From Enterovirga aerilata (GTDB lineage Bacteria; Pseudomonadota; Alphaproteobacteria; Rhizobiales; Beijerinckiaceae), in NCBI RefSeq assembly GCF_013044135.1, contig NZ_JABEPP010000004.1, positions 62,001 through 126,000 on the forward strand: a stretch of 64,000 nt of DNA. Direction: 5' to 3'. Numbering within the stretch: position 1 is the first letter of the stretch; every line of letters begins with the position of its first letter. Below, one piece after another: positions 24,078 through 33,408 of this stretch. The notes beneath the pieces are model-generated. The model was not told the origin of the DNA. It saw nothing but the letters and a program-made list of their open reading frames with translations, and did not search any database. The position numbers were made by a program, and so were the translations under genes.

Positions 24078-27000
24078 TCACCACTCGTAATCGCCCCCGA
24101 TCCCGACCGAGGTCGCGCCGTTCGCGCCGACCTCGCCCTTGAGCTTCAGCTCGTTGGTGACCCGGAAATCGATGCCGAGCCCCGTACCCGACGCGCCCGC
24201 GCCGGCCCGGACCCCGACCGAGAGACGGTCGTTCAGGGCGCGGTTGAGCCCGAGCCCCGGCCCGCCCGCGGCTCCGAGATTGACGTCGAGCCCCTGGAGG
24301 CCGAGATCGCGCCGCAGGCTCTCGAACGGGTCGTCGCCGCCGGCGGAAAACTGCGCCGCAGCCTGCGCGAGCGCGAGGGCCTGCGCCGTCGTGAGCTGCC
24401 CCGAGGGCGAATTGAAGAGAAGGCGGGACAGGATCTCGTCCCGCGGCAGGTCGGGATTCGACCGGAACTCGAAGGCGGGCTCGGAGGCCGGGCCCGTGAT
24501 CGCGATCTCGATCGTCGCGCCGCCCGCGCTCGTCTGGGCCAGGAAGTCGAGCTCCGGCGTGAGCTCGCCCGAAAAGGTGAGCCGCCCGCGCGCGAAGTCG
24601 AGCCGCGCGGAGACGACCTGGAGGCGGCCGCTGCGCAGCTCGAAGGCCCCGACCGGGTTCGGCCTGGCCAGCGTGCCGGTGAGCCGCAATTCGCCGCCGA
24701 GCTCGGCGATGAGGCCGCGCCCATGCACGAAGATGCGGCCCGGCGCCGCGATCGCGAGATCAAGCGTGGCGTCGAAAGGAGGCGCTGCGCGCCCGCCCTT
24801 CCGGTTGCGCGCGTCCAGCGCAAGCCGCGCCCGCGCGGTGCGGGTCGGATTGACATGCCGCGTCCCCGGAAGCGGGCCCAGGGTCGCGGGCAGGCGCTCG
24901 GGGATGGCGACGTCCAGGGTCAGGACCTCGACCCGGCCGGAGACACGCGGATCCCGCACGAGCGGGCCCGATATCTGGACCGCAAGGTTCGCGACGAGCG
25001 TCGCGACGCCGCTGCGCACGAGTTCCGCACGCCGTCCCTCGACCCTGATCTGCCCGGGGAAGCCGGCGCCGGGATCGATGCGCACGCGGCCGGAGGCCGA
25101 GATCGCGCCCTCGTTCCGGGTCGTGGCGGAAGCCGACTCGATCACGATCTCCTCGCCGCGCGCGACGATGCGGGCGCGGAGATTGTCGAGCCGAGTGCCC
25201 TGGAGCGCGTCCGTGAAGGAGCCGCCGGAGAGCGTCGCGGTCCCGCTGGCCTGGGGCGCCGCGGGCGTCCCGCCGACGCGCGCATCCACCTCGACGCGCC
25301 CGGCGAGGCGCCGGCCGGCCGCGGCCAGGAGCCCGGCCGTGGCGGCGCCGGCGTCGATCCCGCCGCGGATCGTGAGATCGAGGGCGCCCGCGCCGACCGG
25401 GACCGAGCCTCCGACCCGGATCTGGCCGGCGCGGCCGGCCGCGAGCGTCGCGTCGATCGTCGCGCGCTCGCCGTTCAGCCGGCCCGACGCCGCGATATCG
25501 GCCGGGGGCAGGCCGAGATCGCGCGTCTGGGCCAGGACGAGCCGCGAGATGCGGGCCTGGTACTCGCCCGTCGGGGCGCTCGGCGAGCCCGCGATGCTCG
25601 CCTGCCCTTCGAGCGTGCCGGAGAGCCCGAGTCCGGGCGCGAAGATCTCGGCGGCCGAGAGCGGGACCGCCCGGGCGACCGCGCGCAGGGCCAGCCGCGG
25701 ACCGGCGGTGCCGTCGACCGTGAGCCGGCCTGCCCCGAGCGCGACCGCAAGGCCGCGGATCTCGACGGTCCCGTCCGCGAGCGTGAAGGTCGCGGGCTGC
25801 GCGATGGCGATGCGGTCGCGCCCGCGGCTCGCGCCGAACTGGGTCAGCTCGACGCGGATGCGCTCGGCCGGTACGACGCGCGCCCGCGCATCCAGATCGA
25901 AGCCGCGCGCCGTGGCCGTAAGGATCACGTCGCTCGCCTGCGGGGTGCCGCGGGCGTTGAAGCGGATGCGCGAGATCCGCTCGCCCGCGACGAGGAGCTC
26001 GTCGACCGCGGCATCGCCCGAGATCACGGGCCGGCGGTAGAGATCGGTCGCGCTCACATCCGCGGTGACGCGGTCGAGCTGCGCACCATAGGCCGCGAGG
26101 CGGCTGCCGTCGGCCTTCACGGCCGCGTTCTGGCCGCCCTCGGCCAGGTCGAGCGCGATCTCCGCGTTCAGCGCACCCGACGCGCGGGTGAGGAGGAGCG
26201 GCGAGATATCGTCGAGATTGCCGGCCGCGACGTTCAGCTTGCCGCTCGCGAGCCAGTCCGGCTGGAGGGTCACGCCCCCCGTGACCGCGACGGATCCGAT
26301 CGCGAGGTCGACATCGTCGGCCGTGATCTGGCCGTCCGGCGTGCGGGCGAGATGGAGGCCGCCGCGGGCCGGCTTGCGGTCGACCTCGCCGTCGAGCGCG
26401 AGCCTCACGTCGGGCGAGCGCACGAGGTCGCGGCCCGTCAGGTCGACCACGAGACGGGGCACCGGCCGCCCGAGCGCCGTTCCGTCCGTCACGGCGATCC
26501 GCAGCGTCGCATCGGGACTGGCGAGCGGGCCGGTGAGCTGCCCCGTGATCGAACCCCGGCCGGAGACGCGGGAATCGGCCCGGCGCAGGTCCGGCACGGT
26601 CACGGCGAGCGTCATGTTGGACGCGTCCGGCGCAGCGGTTCCGTCGAGGCGGATATTGGCGTTCCGGCCCGTGACGCGCATCTCCTGGAAGCCGAACCCG
26701 CCCTCCGGCGTGAGCCGGACCGTGCCGGCCGCATCGAGCCGGCCGCCCAGGAGACCGTCGGCCGGCTCGATTCCGGTGTCGAGACGGCTCGCATGCGCAT
26801 CGATCACGGCGTTGTAGCGATTGGCGCGCGGCGTTCCCTCCACGTCCGCCTTCAGCGTCGCGGCGCCGCGCAGACCCGGCAGGCCGGCAAGGGCCGCGAA
26901 GCGCGACAGGTCGGCGGCGCCCGCTTCGAGCTGGCCGCGCAGTTCGCCCGAGCCGAGCCGGCCGGCATAGCGGGCGGACAGCGTCGGGGTGCGGAGCTCG

Positions 27001-28370
27001 AGACGCTCCACGTCGATGCGGCTCTCGGCCGCCGAGACGCCCTTCAGGGACAGCGTGAGCTCCGTCCCGACCGCGCGGGCGAGGGCCGGGTCGGCCGCCG
27101 CGAGGCCAGTCGCGCGTGCATCCGCCGTGAGTTCGATCCGGGTCCCGGCGCTCGTCACGGTTCCGGACGGGACGGCCGCGAAGCTGGCGTCGAGCCGGGC
27201 GAGGCGCCCGGCGGGCAGCTGCGCATCCTCGGCATTCAGCGTCGCGTCGATCCGGGGCGAGGTGATCGGCCCGGTCACCCGCCCATCGAAGGCGAGGCGG
27301 CGGATTTCCGCCCCGGACACGGCGGTCCGCTGCGCGGCATTCGGCAGGTTCGCGGCCGTGATGCGGAGGTCCGCCACCTGGTCGGGGTTCATCCCACCCG
27401 CGATGTCGAGGCGCGCGGCGGCCGCCGCGAGGGTGATGCCCGGGATCGTGACCGCGCCGTCGTCGCCGTAGGTGGCCGTGCCGGTGAGACGGGTCGTGCC
27501 GGCGAAGACCGGGGCGGCGATCTCCGGCAGAAGCCCTGCGATCTCAGCCGTCATGTCGAGGGCGAGCCGGCGAGCCGGCCCGTCCCGGCCCAGCGTCGCG
27601 CCGCCGCGCGCCCCGATGCCCTGGCCCGCGTCGAAGGTCAGCCGCGACTGGAAGGCGTCCAGCGTGCCGTCGCCGTCGAGGTCGAGCCGGACCGGTGGCA
27701 GGCCGGGGATGTTGATCGCCCGCGCGAGCAGCCCGCCGGCGGGTTCGTCGAGGTCGAGCGCGAGCGTCAGGCGCTCGCCCTGCGGCACGAGGCCGAGCCG
27801 GGCCGTGAACTGCCCCCCCGCGTCCAGCCGGCGGGCCTCGAAGCGGAGATCGAGGCCTTCGGAGGGGTTGCCGAGCCGAGCCGCCCCGGTCGCCGCAAGG
27901 CGGGCCGCGGTGCCGAAGATCGGCTCGCCCAGCCGGAGCTCGGCGAGCGCGAAGTCCTTGATCTCGACGCGGACCGGCAGTTCCGGCAGGAGCGGCTGGT
28001 CCTCCCCCTCGACGGGGATCTCGGCCGGAAGCGGCCGTCGGGCGACATCGAGAATGCCCACCTCCAGCCGATCGATCTCGAGACGGCGGGAAAGCAGGGC
28101 GAGCCGCCGCCAGACGATCCGCGCCCGGTCGAGACGGAGCCAGACGCCGTCCCGGTCCGAGATCTGGATGTCGCGGATCGTGGCGTCGGACGAGAGCGCG
28201 CCCTCGATGGTCCCGATGGAGACGCGGGTGGTCGGCGTGGAGAGCGCGCGCGAGATCAGGCTCGCCAGGATACCCTTCTCCTCGTCGGCCGCCCGCCCGG
28301 CCAGGGTCAGGCCGCCGAGCGCAGCCAGAGCGAGGCAGAGAAGCGCGAGGAAGGTTCGACGGAAGCGCAT
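24078..28370 (-). CDS. tamB: Translocation and assembly module protein TamB
   Basis: This 1430-residue protein, the largest gene here, has an N-terminal inner-membrane anchor (RTFLALLCLALAALGGLTLAG) and a very long periplasmic region of repetitive beta strands. It ends in the DUF490 domain: GELTPELDFLAQTSAGGATIEIAITGPASEPAFEF, then RDEILSRLLFNSPSGQLTTAQALALA. The C-terminus GIDFRVTNELKLKGEVGANGATSVGIGGDYEW forms the terminal barrel-like segment. With TamA it bridges the envelope for outer-membrane protein assembly or phospholipid transport. It overlaps the tamA stop by one base, so the two are coupled. The high repeat content explains the large antisense frames on the other strand. Confidence 0.95.
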   Translation of the reverse strand: MRFRRTFLALLCLALAALGGLTLAGRAADEEKGILASLISRALSTPTTRVSIGTIEGALSSDATIRDIQISDRDGVWLRLDRARIVWRRLALLSRRLEIDRLEVGILDVARRPLPAEIPVEGEDQPLLPELPVRVEIKDFALAELRLGEPIFGTAARLAATGAARLGNPSEGLDLRFEARRLDAGGQFTARLGLVPQGERLTLALDLDEPAGGLLARAINIPGLPPVRLDLDGDGTLDAFQSRLTFDAGQGIGARGGATLGRDGPARRLALDMTAEIAGLLPEIAAPVFAGTTRLTGTATYGDDGAVTIPGITLAAAAARLDIAGGMNPDQVADLRITAANLPNAAQRTAVSGAEIRRLAFDGRVTGPITSPRIDATLNAEDAQLPAGRLARLDASFAAVPSGTVTSAGTRIELTADARATGLAAADPALARAVGTELTLSLKGVSAAESRIDVERLELRTPTLSARYAGRLGSGELRGQLEAGAADLSRFAALAGLPGLRGAATLKADVEGTPRANRYNAVIDAHASRLDTGIEPADGLLGGRLDAAGTVRLTPEGGFGFQEMRVTGRNANIRLDGTAAPDASNMTLAVTVPDLRRADSRVSGRGSITGQLTGPLASPDATLRIAVTDGTALGRPVPRLVVDLTGRDLVRSPDVRLALDGEVDRKPARGGLHLARTPDGQITADDVDLAIGSVAVTGGVTLQPDWLASGKLNVAAGNLDDISPLLLTRASGALNAEIALDLAEGGQNAAVKADGSRLAAYGAQLDRVTADVSATDLYRRPVISGDAAVDELLVAGERISRIRFNARGTPQASDVILTATARGFDLDARARVVPAERIRVELTQFGASRGRDRIAIAQPATFTLADGTVEIRGLAVALGAGRLTVDGTAGPRLALRAVARAVPLSAAEIFAPGLGLSGTLEGQASIAGSPSAPTGEYQARISRLVLAQTRDLGLPPADIAASGRLNGERATIDATLAAGRAGQIRVGGSVPVGAGALDLTIRGGIDAGAATAGLLAAAGRRLAGRVEVDARVGGTPAAPQASGTATLSGGSFTDALQGTRLDNLRARIVARGEEIVIESASATTRNEGAISASGRVRIDPGAGFPGQIRVEGRRAELVRSGVATLVANLAVQISGPLVRDPRVSGRVEVLTLDVAIPERLPATLGPLPGTRHVNPTRTARARLALDARNRKGGRAAPPFDATLDLAIAAPGRIFVHGRGLIAELGGELRLTGTLARPNPVGAFELRSGRLQVVSARLDFARGRLTFSGELTPELDFLAQTSAGGATIEIAITGPASEPAFEFRSNPDLPRDEILSRLLFNSPSGQLTTAQALALAQAAAQFSAGGDDPFESLRRDLGLQGLDVNLGAAGGPGLGLNRALNDRLSVGVRAGAGASGTGLGIDFRVTNELKLKGEVGANGATSVGIGGDYEW

Positions 28371-30364
28371 CAGAAGGCCTGCCCGATGCTGACGTAAAGC
28401 ACCGCCTCCTTGTCGCCCCTGCGCGGATTGAGCGGGAAGGCGACGTCGAGGCGGACGGGCCCGATGGCCGTCACGTAGAAGACGCCGAGGCCCGCGGACA
28501 TGCGGGTATCGCCGAAGAAGTCCGGGAACTGGGACGCATAGGCCCCACCCGCGTCGAAGAATGGCACGATGCCGATCGCGTCCGTCACCCTGATGCGCGC
28601 CTCGACGGAGCTGTCGAACATGGAGCGGCCGCCGACCGTGAACCCAAACGGCCCGAACGGGCTCACGCTCTGGAAACGGTAGCCGCGGATGGAGCCGGCG
28701 CCGCCCGCATAGAAGCGGTAATTCGACGGGATGAGCTGGATCTGGTTCGGCTCGTCCAGGAAGCCGCCGATGCGGCCGCGGGCCGCGAGCACGAAGCGTC
28801 CCTCCTCGTCGAAGGAGTAATAGGCGGATGCCGAGGCGGTCGCCTGGGTGAAGGCCACGGAGGAGCCCATGAAGGCCGGGTACGGCGTCACGGCCGCCGA
28901 GACCCGATAGCCGCGCGTCGGGTCGAGCGGCTTGTCCGTGTTGTCGAACTGCATCGTCAGCGGAAGGCCGATGAGCGTGTAGTCGACATTCGAGATCACG
29001 TCGCTGGTGCGGCCGCGCTCGCCCTTGATGCCGAAGGTGGCCGAGAGCGTCTCGTCGATCCGGTAGCGGGCGGCGGCCGTCGCACCGCCGAGACGGACCG
29101 TGTAGCCGCCGAAACGGCCGCCGCCGGTGCGGTTGCGCTCCACGAGCCCGTCGAGGAGGAAATCGAAGCGAGATCCTTCGATGGCGGGCTTCAGGAAGCT
29201 GAAGGTGAACCGGGCGCCGAGATCCGAGAGCCGCCAGTCGCCGATATCCTTGATGCGGGTGCCGTTGTTGCGCGGGGCCAGGAACATGTCCCCCTGCAGC
29301 CTGAGCCGCTCCGCCCCGCCGAACAGGTTCCGGTTCTCGTAATAGACCCGCCCGCTCGGCCCATCGATGGTGGAATAGCCGAGCGCGTAGCCGGCGGCGT
29401 TGAGCGCCCGGTCCGTGACCTCGACGAAGATCGGCAGGTTGCCGTTGCGGTCCAGCCTGTCGCCCTCGCGGATGCGCACGGAGCCGGCAGCCGGGATGGA
29501 CGCGATCGACTTCCTGGTGGAGTCGAGCCGGTCCGGCGAATAGGGCTCGCCCTCCTCCAGATAGATGAAGGAGCGCACGATCTCCTGGTCGAATCCCTGT
29601 GGTCCGCGCAGCGCGACCTCGCCGATTCCGGCGGACGGGCCGGGATCCACCAGGAAGGTGACGTCCATCGTGTCTGCCGCGTGGTCGACCACGGGGGCGG
29701 GCGGCGGCGACTTGACGAGGGGGTGCGACCTCCGGCGGAAATGGTCGACCAGCCTCGCGCTCGCGGCGCGGATGCGGGCCGCCTCGGCGGGATCGCCTGG
29801 CCCGAGCCGCATGACGTGGGGAGGAAGCTCCTCCGGCGAGAAGGGCTGTCGCGTCCGCTGGTCCAGCACCTGGATGTTGCGCATCCGGAAAAGCGGACCC
29901 GTCTCGACGATGATCTTCACGGGCACGCGGGCGCGGCTGCGGAGCGCGTTCGCGGCCCGGACGGCTTCCGGGTTCTGGAACTGCCCGATCCGGACCGGCA
30001 CTCCGGCTATCTCGATCGTCGGCGTCGCGTCGTAGTAGCCGGCGCCCCAGAGCGCATCGACGAGGGGTGCGAAATCGGCCACGGCGCGCTGGAGCAGCGT
30101 CTCCCCGTCGGGGGGCGCATCCTGCCGCAGGCGGTAGAGGTTTGACGCATCCCGAAGCCGGCTCTCGACATCCTCGTCGCCGCGGATCTCGAAGCTGAGC
30201 TCGTAGGGCAGCGCGGCGACCGAGGGCGCGGGCGGATCCTCCGACCCGAACAGGCCGAAGAAGTCAAAGGCCGAGGCCGGACCGGCGAGGCCCGCTCCGC
30301 CCAAACTCGCGATCACGAGGCCCGCGGCGATCCTCCGCCGCCAGGGCCGACGCCCGAAACTCAT
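28370..30364 (-). CDS. tamA: Autotransporter assembly complex outer-membrane protein TamA
   Basis: This 664-residue Omp85-family barrel has a signal peptide ending near GLAGPASAFDF and three POTRA domains in the first 300 residues (for example VPVKIIVETGPLFRMRNIQV and YSPDRLDSTRKSIASIPAAGSVRI). A 16-strand BamA-type barrel follows. The conserved loop motif appears as GGAGSIRGYRFQSV, corresponding to the VRGF/Y motif of Omp85 proteins. The C-terminus ends in a barrel strand with terminal Phe (AVLYVSIGQAF). It precedes tamB with a one-base overlap. Confidence 0.95.
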   Translation of the reverse strand: MSFGRRPWRRRIAAGLVIASLGGAGLAGPASAFDFFGLFGSEDPPAPSVAALPYELSFEIRGDEDVESRLRDASNLYRLRQDAPPDGETLLQRAVADFAPLVDALWGAGYYDATPTIEIAGVPVRIGQFQNPEAVRAANALRSRARVPVKIIVETGPLFRMRNIQVLDQRTRQPFSPEELPPHVMRLGPGDPAEAARIRAASARLVDHFRRRSHPLVKSPPPAPVVDHAADTMDVTFLVDPGPSAGIGEVALRGPQGFDQEIVRSFIYLEEGEPYSPDRLDSTRKSIASIPAAGSVRIREGDRLDRNGNLPIFVEVTDRALNAAGYALGYSTIDGPSGRVYYENRNLFGGAERLRLQGDMFLAPRNNGTRIKDIGDWRLSDLGARFTFSFLKPAIEGSRFDFLLDGLVERNRTGGGRFGGYTVRLGGATAAARYRIDETLSATFGIKGERGRTSDVISNVDYTLIGLPLTMQFDNTDKPLDPTRGYRVSAAVTPYPAFMGSSVAFTQATASASAYYSFDEEGRFVLAARGRIGGFLDEPNQIQLIPSNYRFYAGGAGSIRGYRFQSVSPFGPFGFTVGGRSMFDSSVEARIRVTDAIGIVPFFDAGGAYASQFPDFFGDTRMSAGLGVFYVTAIGPVRLDVAFPLNPRRGDKEAVLYVSIGQAF

Positions 30365-30587
30365 TCACCCTCCCGCCGCCGGTCCGCCCTCCAGGCAGGT
30401 CCGGCGGGTTCGCCACTCCGATCGTCAGCGCCCGGCCGAAGGCTAGCCCGGCCCGGGCGAGAAAGCCACGCGCGCCGCCGTCCGTTCTGAACCACGCCCG
30501 GAGCTGTCACCCGCGCACCACACAAATCCGGCCTGTTTGCTCTAGGCTTGGCGCGGCAAGAGGGAGCGCCCGGCAGCGGTTCGTCGG

Positions 30588-31649
30588 ATGTCGGACACAC
30601 GCAGCATGACGGCCGGCGAGCGGCCGAGCCAGGACTGGCGCTCGCGCGTCGAGAGGCGGGACACGGCCGAGCCGTCTCCCGAGGATTTCGCCCGCGCCCG
30701 GGAGCCGGGCCGGGGCCGGCAGGCGGAGGAGCCGCGGGACATTCCGCCGCTCGGCTGGCGCGACATCTTCTGGCGCGTCCTCTACGCGATCCCGGAGGAC
30801 CGGATCCTGGCGACCGGGGGAAGCGTCGCCTTCTTCACCCTCCTGGCGGTGTTCCCGGCGGTCGCCGTGGTGGTATCGCTCTACGGGCTCTTCGCCGACG
30901 CACGGACGATCGGCGACCACCTCGTGCTCCTCGCCGGCATCCTGCCGGCAGGGGTGCTCGACCTCATCCGCGAGCAGATCATCGCGATCACGACGAAGCA
31001 GACGCCCGCTCTGTCGTTCGCCTTCGGGGTCAGCCTCGTGGTCGCCCTCTGGAGCGCCAATTCCGGGATGGGTGCGCTCTTCGACGCGCTCAACGTGGTC
31101 TATGGCGAACGGGAGCGGCGGAGCCTCCTCCGCTTCTACGGCACCACCTTCCTGTTCACGCTCGGAGCGGTGTTCTTCGCCATAGCGGCAGTCGGGGCCG
31201 TCGTGGTCCTGCCGGTCGTCCTCAAGTTCATCGGCTACCAGGGCTCGGCGGAGCTCATCCTCTCCGTCGCCCGGTGGCCGGTTCTGCTCCTCGTCGTGAT
31301 GCTCGGGCTCGCGGCGATCTACCGCTTCGGCCCGAGCCGCCGCGCGCCGCGATGGCAATGGGTGTCGGTCGGCTCGATCGCGGCCGCGCTTCTCTGGATC
31401 GGCGGCTCGATGATCTTTTCCTGGTACGTCGCGAGCTTCGATTCCTACAACAAGACCTACGGCTCGCTCGGGGCGGCGGTCGGCTTCATGGTCTGGATCT
31501 GGCTCTCGGTGGTGATCGTGCTGGTCGGCGGCGAGATCAACGCGGAGATGGAGCACCAGACCGCCCGGGACACGACGGCCGGGCCGGAGAAGCCGCTCGG
31601 CGCGCGCGGCGCGACCATGGCGGACCATGTCGGGCCGGCCCAGGGGTGA
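30588..31649 (+). CDS. YihY/virulence factor BrkB family membrane protein
   Basis: This 353-residue inner-membrane protein has an about 60-residue soluble N-terminus rich in Arg/Glu and Pro, then six spans. Recognisable BrkB/YihY signatures are RVLYAIPEDRILATGGSVAFFTLLAVFPAVAV, SANSGMGALFDALNVVYGERERRS, and the C-terminal SYNKTYGSLGAAVGFMVWIWLSVVIVLVGGEINAEME. The family was once misnamed ribonuclease BN, and its function is still unclear (proposed roles in serum resistance or transport). ATG at 30588. It is transcribed toward the peptide ABC operon with a 69-base gap. Confidence 0.92.
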   Translation: MSDTRSMTAGERPSQDWRSRVERRDTAEPSPEDFARAREPGRGRQAEEPRDIPPLGWRDIFWRVLYAIPEDRILATGGSVAFFTLLAVFPAVAVVVSLYGLFADARTIGDHLVLLAGILPAGVLDLIREQIIAITTKQTPALSFAFGVSLVVALWSANSGMGALFDALNVVYGERERRSLLRFYGTTFLFTLGAVFFAIAAVGAVVVLPVVLKFIGYQGSAELILSVARWPVLLLVVMLGLAAIYRFGPSRRAPRWQWVSVGSIAAALLWIGGSMIFSWYVASFDSYNKTYGSLGAAVGFMVWIWLSVVIVLVGGEINAEMEHQTARDTTAGPEKPLGARGATMADHVGPAQG

Positions 31650-31718
31650 GCGCGAGCATTCTTGACTCGGAAGGCCCCGCGTCCTGAGAGTGCATCCGCT
31701 CTCCCGACGAGGTTCTCC

Positions 31719-33254
31719 ATGCGCCGCTGGTTAGGCCCCCTTTGCTTGTCCGCCGCCCTGGCTGCCGCACCTGTCGTGCTCGCGCCGTCGAACCCGGCAC
31801 TGGCGGACAAGGCCTCCAACACGATCCGCTTCGCTTACGATCAGATCCCGGAGAACATCGACCCGTATTTCAACAACCTGCGGGCCGGCGTCATCATCAG
31901 CCAGCATGTCTGGGACACGCTGATCTACCGCGACCCGGTCAGCGGGCAGTACAAGGGCCAGCTCGCGACGGCCTGGAGGTACCTCGACGACAAGACGCTC
32001 GAGCTCGACCTCCGGACCGGCGTGAAGTTCCACGACGGGACCGAGTTCACGGCCGAGGACGTCGTCTTCACCCTCACCTATGCGTCCAGGCCCGAGAACA
32101 AGGCGACGACGCAGGCCAATGTCAGCTGGATCGACCGGGTCGAGGCCGTCACCCCGCAGAAGGTCCGGATCCACACCAAGCAGCCCTTCCCGGCGGCGAT
32201 CGACTACCTGTCCGGGCCGCTCGTGATCCATCCCGCCAAGTACTATGAGAAGGTCGGGCCCAAGGGCATGAACGAGAAGCCGATCGGATCGGGGCCGTTC
32301 CGGGTCGCGAGCCATGTCGTCGGCAAGTCCCTGACGCTCGAGCGCAACCCGGACTACTTCAAGGACTCGCCCAAGCCCTCCGCCAAGATCGCCAAGCTCG
32401 AGATCCGCTTCATTCCCGACCGGCAGACCCAGATGGCCGAGGTGATGGCCGGCGGGCTCGACTTCATCATGAACGTCCCGAAGGATCAGGCCGAGCAGAT
32501 CGGCGGGGTGCCGGGATTCCAGGCGCGCTCCGGGGAGACCATGCGGATCGCCTTCCTGAACATCAACACGCTTCCGGACGGGCCCGTGGAGGCGTTCAGG
32601 GACGTGCGCGTTCGGCGGGCTCTCAACCACGCGATCAACAAGGACGCGCTGACCAAGGAGCTCGTGGGCGGCGGCTCGCGTCCGCTCGTGACGCCCTGCT
32701 TCCCCGAGCAGTTCGGCTGCACGTCCGAGGGCGCGACCCGCTACCCGTACGATCCGGCCAAGGCGAAGGCGCTGCTGAAGGAGGCGGGCTTCGGAAACGG
32801 CCTGTCGATCGACTTCTACGCCTATCGCGAGCGGCAGCAGGCGGAGGCGATCATCAACGACCTGCGGGCGGTCGGGATCACGGCGAACCTGCGCTTCCTC
32901 CAATATGCCGCCATGCGCGACCAGGGCCGTGCCAACAAGGTCGGGCTCGCATTCCAGACCTGGGGCTCGAATTCGGTCAACGACGTCTCGGCCTCGACGC
33001 CGGTCTATTTTGGGGGCGGGGCCGATGACGTGAGCCGCGACCCCGAAATCCACGGCTTCCTGCGCACGGGCGACACCTCCGTCGACCCGGAGGCCCGCAA
33101 GGCCGCCTACAAGAAGGCGCTCGCATTGATCGCGGAGCGCGCCTATTCGGTACCGCTCTACACGGTGCCGAACCACTACGTCGCTTCTGCGGGCCTGGAC
33201 TTCAAGGTCTATCCGGACGAGACGCCGCGCTTCTGGGAGATGACCTGGAAGTGA
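31719..33254 (+). CDS. ABC transporter periplasmic substrate-binding protein (peptide/nickel, SBP_bac_5)
   Basis: This 511-residue binding protein has a signal peptide (MRRWLGPLCLSAALAAAPVVLA) and the SBP_bac_5 fold typical of Dpp/Opp/Nik importers. Conserved elements are WRYLDDKTLELDLRTGVKFHDG, the EFTAEDVVFTL motif, RVRRALNHAINKDAL and PYDPAKAKALLKEAGF. It captures ligand in the periplasm and delivers it to the two permeases 154 bases downstream. Dipeptide or oligopeptide ligands are likely, judging from the M20 peptidase in the same operon. The start at 31719 gives the proper signal; the frame extends to 31662. A mosaic repeat separates it from the permease genes. Confidence 0.92.
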   Translation: MRRWLGPLCLSAALAAAPVVLAPSNPALADKASNTIRFAYDQIPENIDPYFNNLRAGVIISQHVWDTLIYRDPVSGQYKGQLATAWRYLDDKTLELDLRTGVKFHDGTEFTAEDVVFTLTYASRPENKATTQANVSWIDRVEAVTPQKVRIHTKQPFPAAIDYLSGPLVIHPAKYYEKVGPKGMNEKPIGSGPFRVASHVVGKSLTLERNPDYFKDSPKPSAKIAKLEIRFIPDRQTQMAEVMAGGLDFIMNVPKDQAEQIGGVPGFQARSGETMRIAFLNINTLPDGPVEAFRDVRVRRALNHAINKDALTKELVGGGSRPLVTPCFPEQFGCTSEGATRYPYDPAKAKALLKEAGFGNGLSIDFYAYRERQQAEAIINDLRAVGITANLRFLQYAAMRDQGRANKVGLAFQTWGSNSVNDVSASTPVYFGGGADDVSRDPEIHGFLRTGDTSVDPEARKAAYKKALALIAERAYSVPLYTVPNHYVASAGLDFKVYPDETPRFWEMTWK

Positions 33255-33269
33255 GTTTGGCGGAGATCG

Positions 33270-33394
33270 CCCTCCCCCTCGCGGGGAGGGCCGCGTCGCG
33301 CTACAGGCGCGAACCGGGGTGGGGGGCGCTCCGGCCGAAACGGAACGCATACCACCCCACCCGGCCCGGCTCCGCCCTCCCCTTTAAAGGGGAG
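33270..33394. repeat. Mosaic palindromic intergenic repeat
   Basis: There are three nested or side-by-side hairpins: CCCTCCCC with GGGGAGGG (33270-33290), CCGGGGTGGGG with CCCCACCCGG (33314-33364), and CTCCCC-TTTAAA-GGGGAG (33377-33394). The arrangement matches the mosaic intergenic repeats of rhizobia (RIME-like). It lies within the operon between the binding-protein and permease genes, where such stems can stabilise the upstream mRNA and lower downstream expression. Confidence 0.65.
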
Positions 33395-33408
33395 AGAAGG
33401 CGCTCCTC

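Noticed and set aside
24723-28397. 1224-residue plus-strand frame across tamB
   Set aside because: This is a shadow frame created by the third-position GC bias of tamB; composition is Arg/Glu/Gly/Asp-rich and no domain is recognisable.
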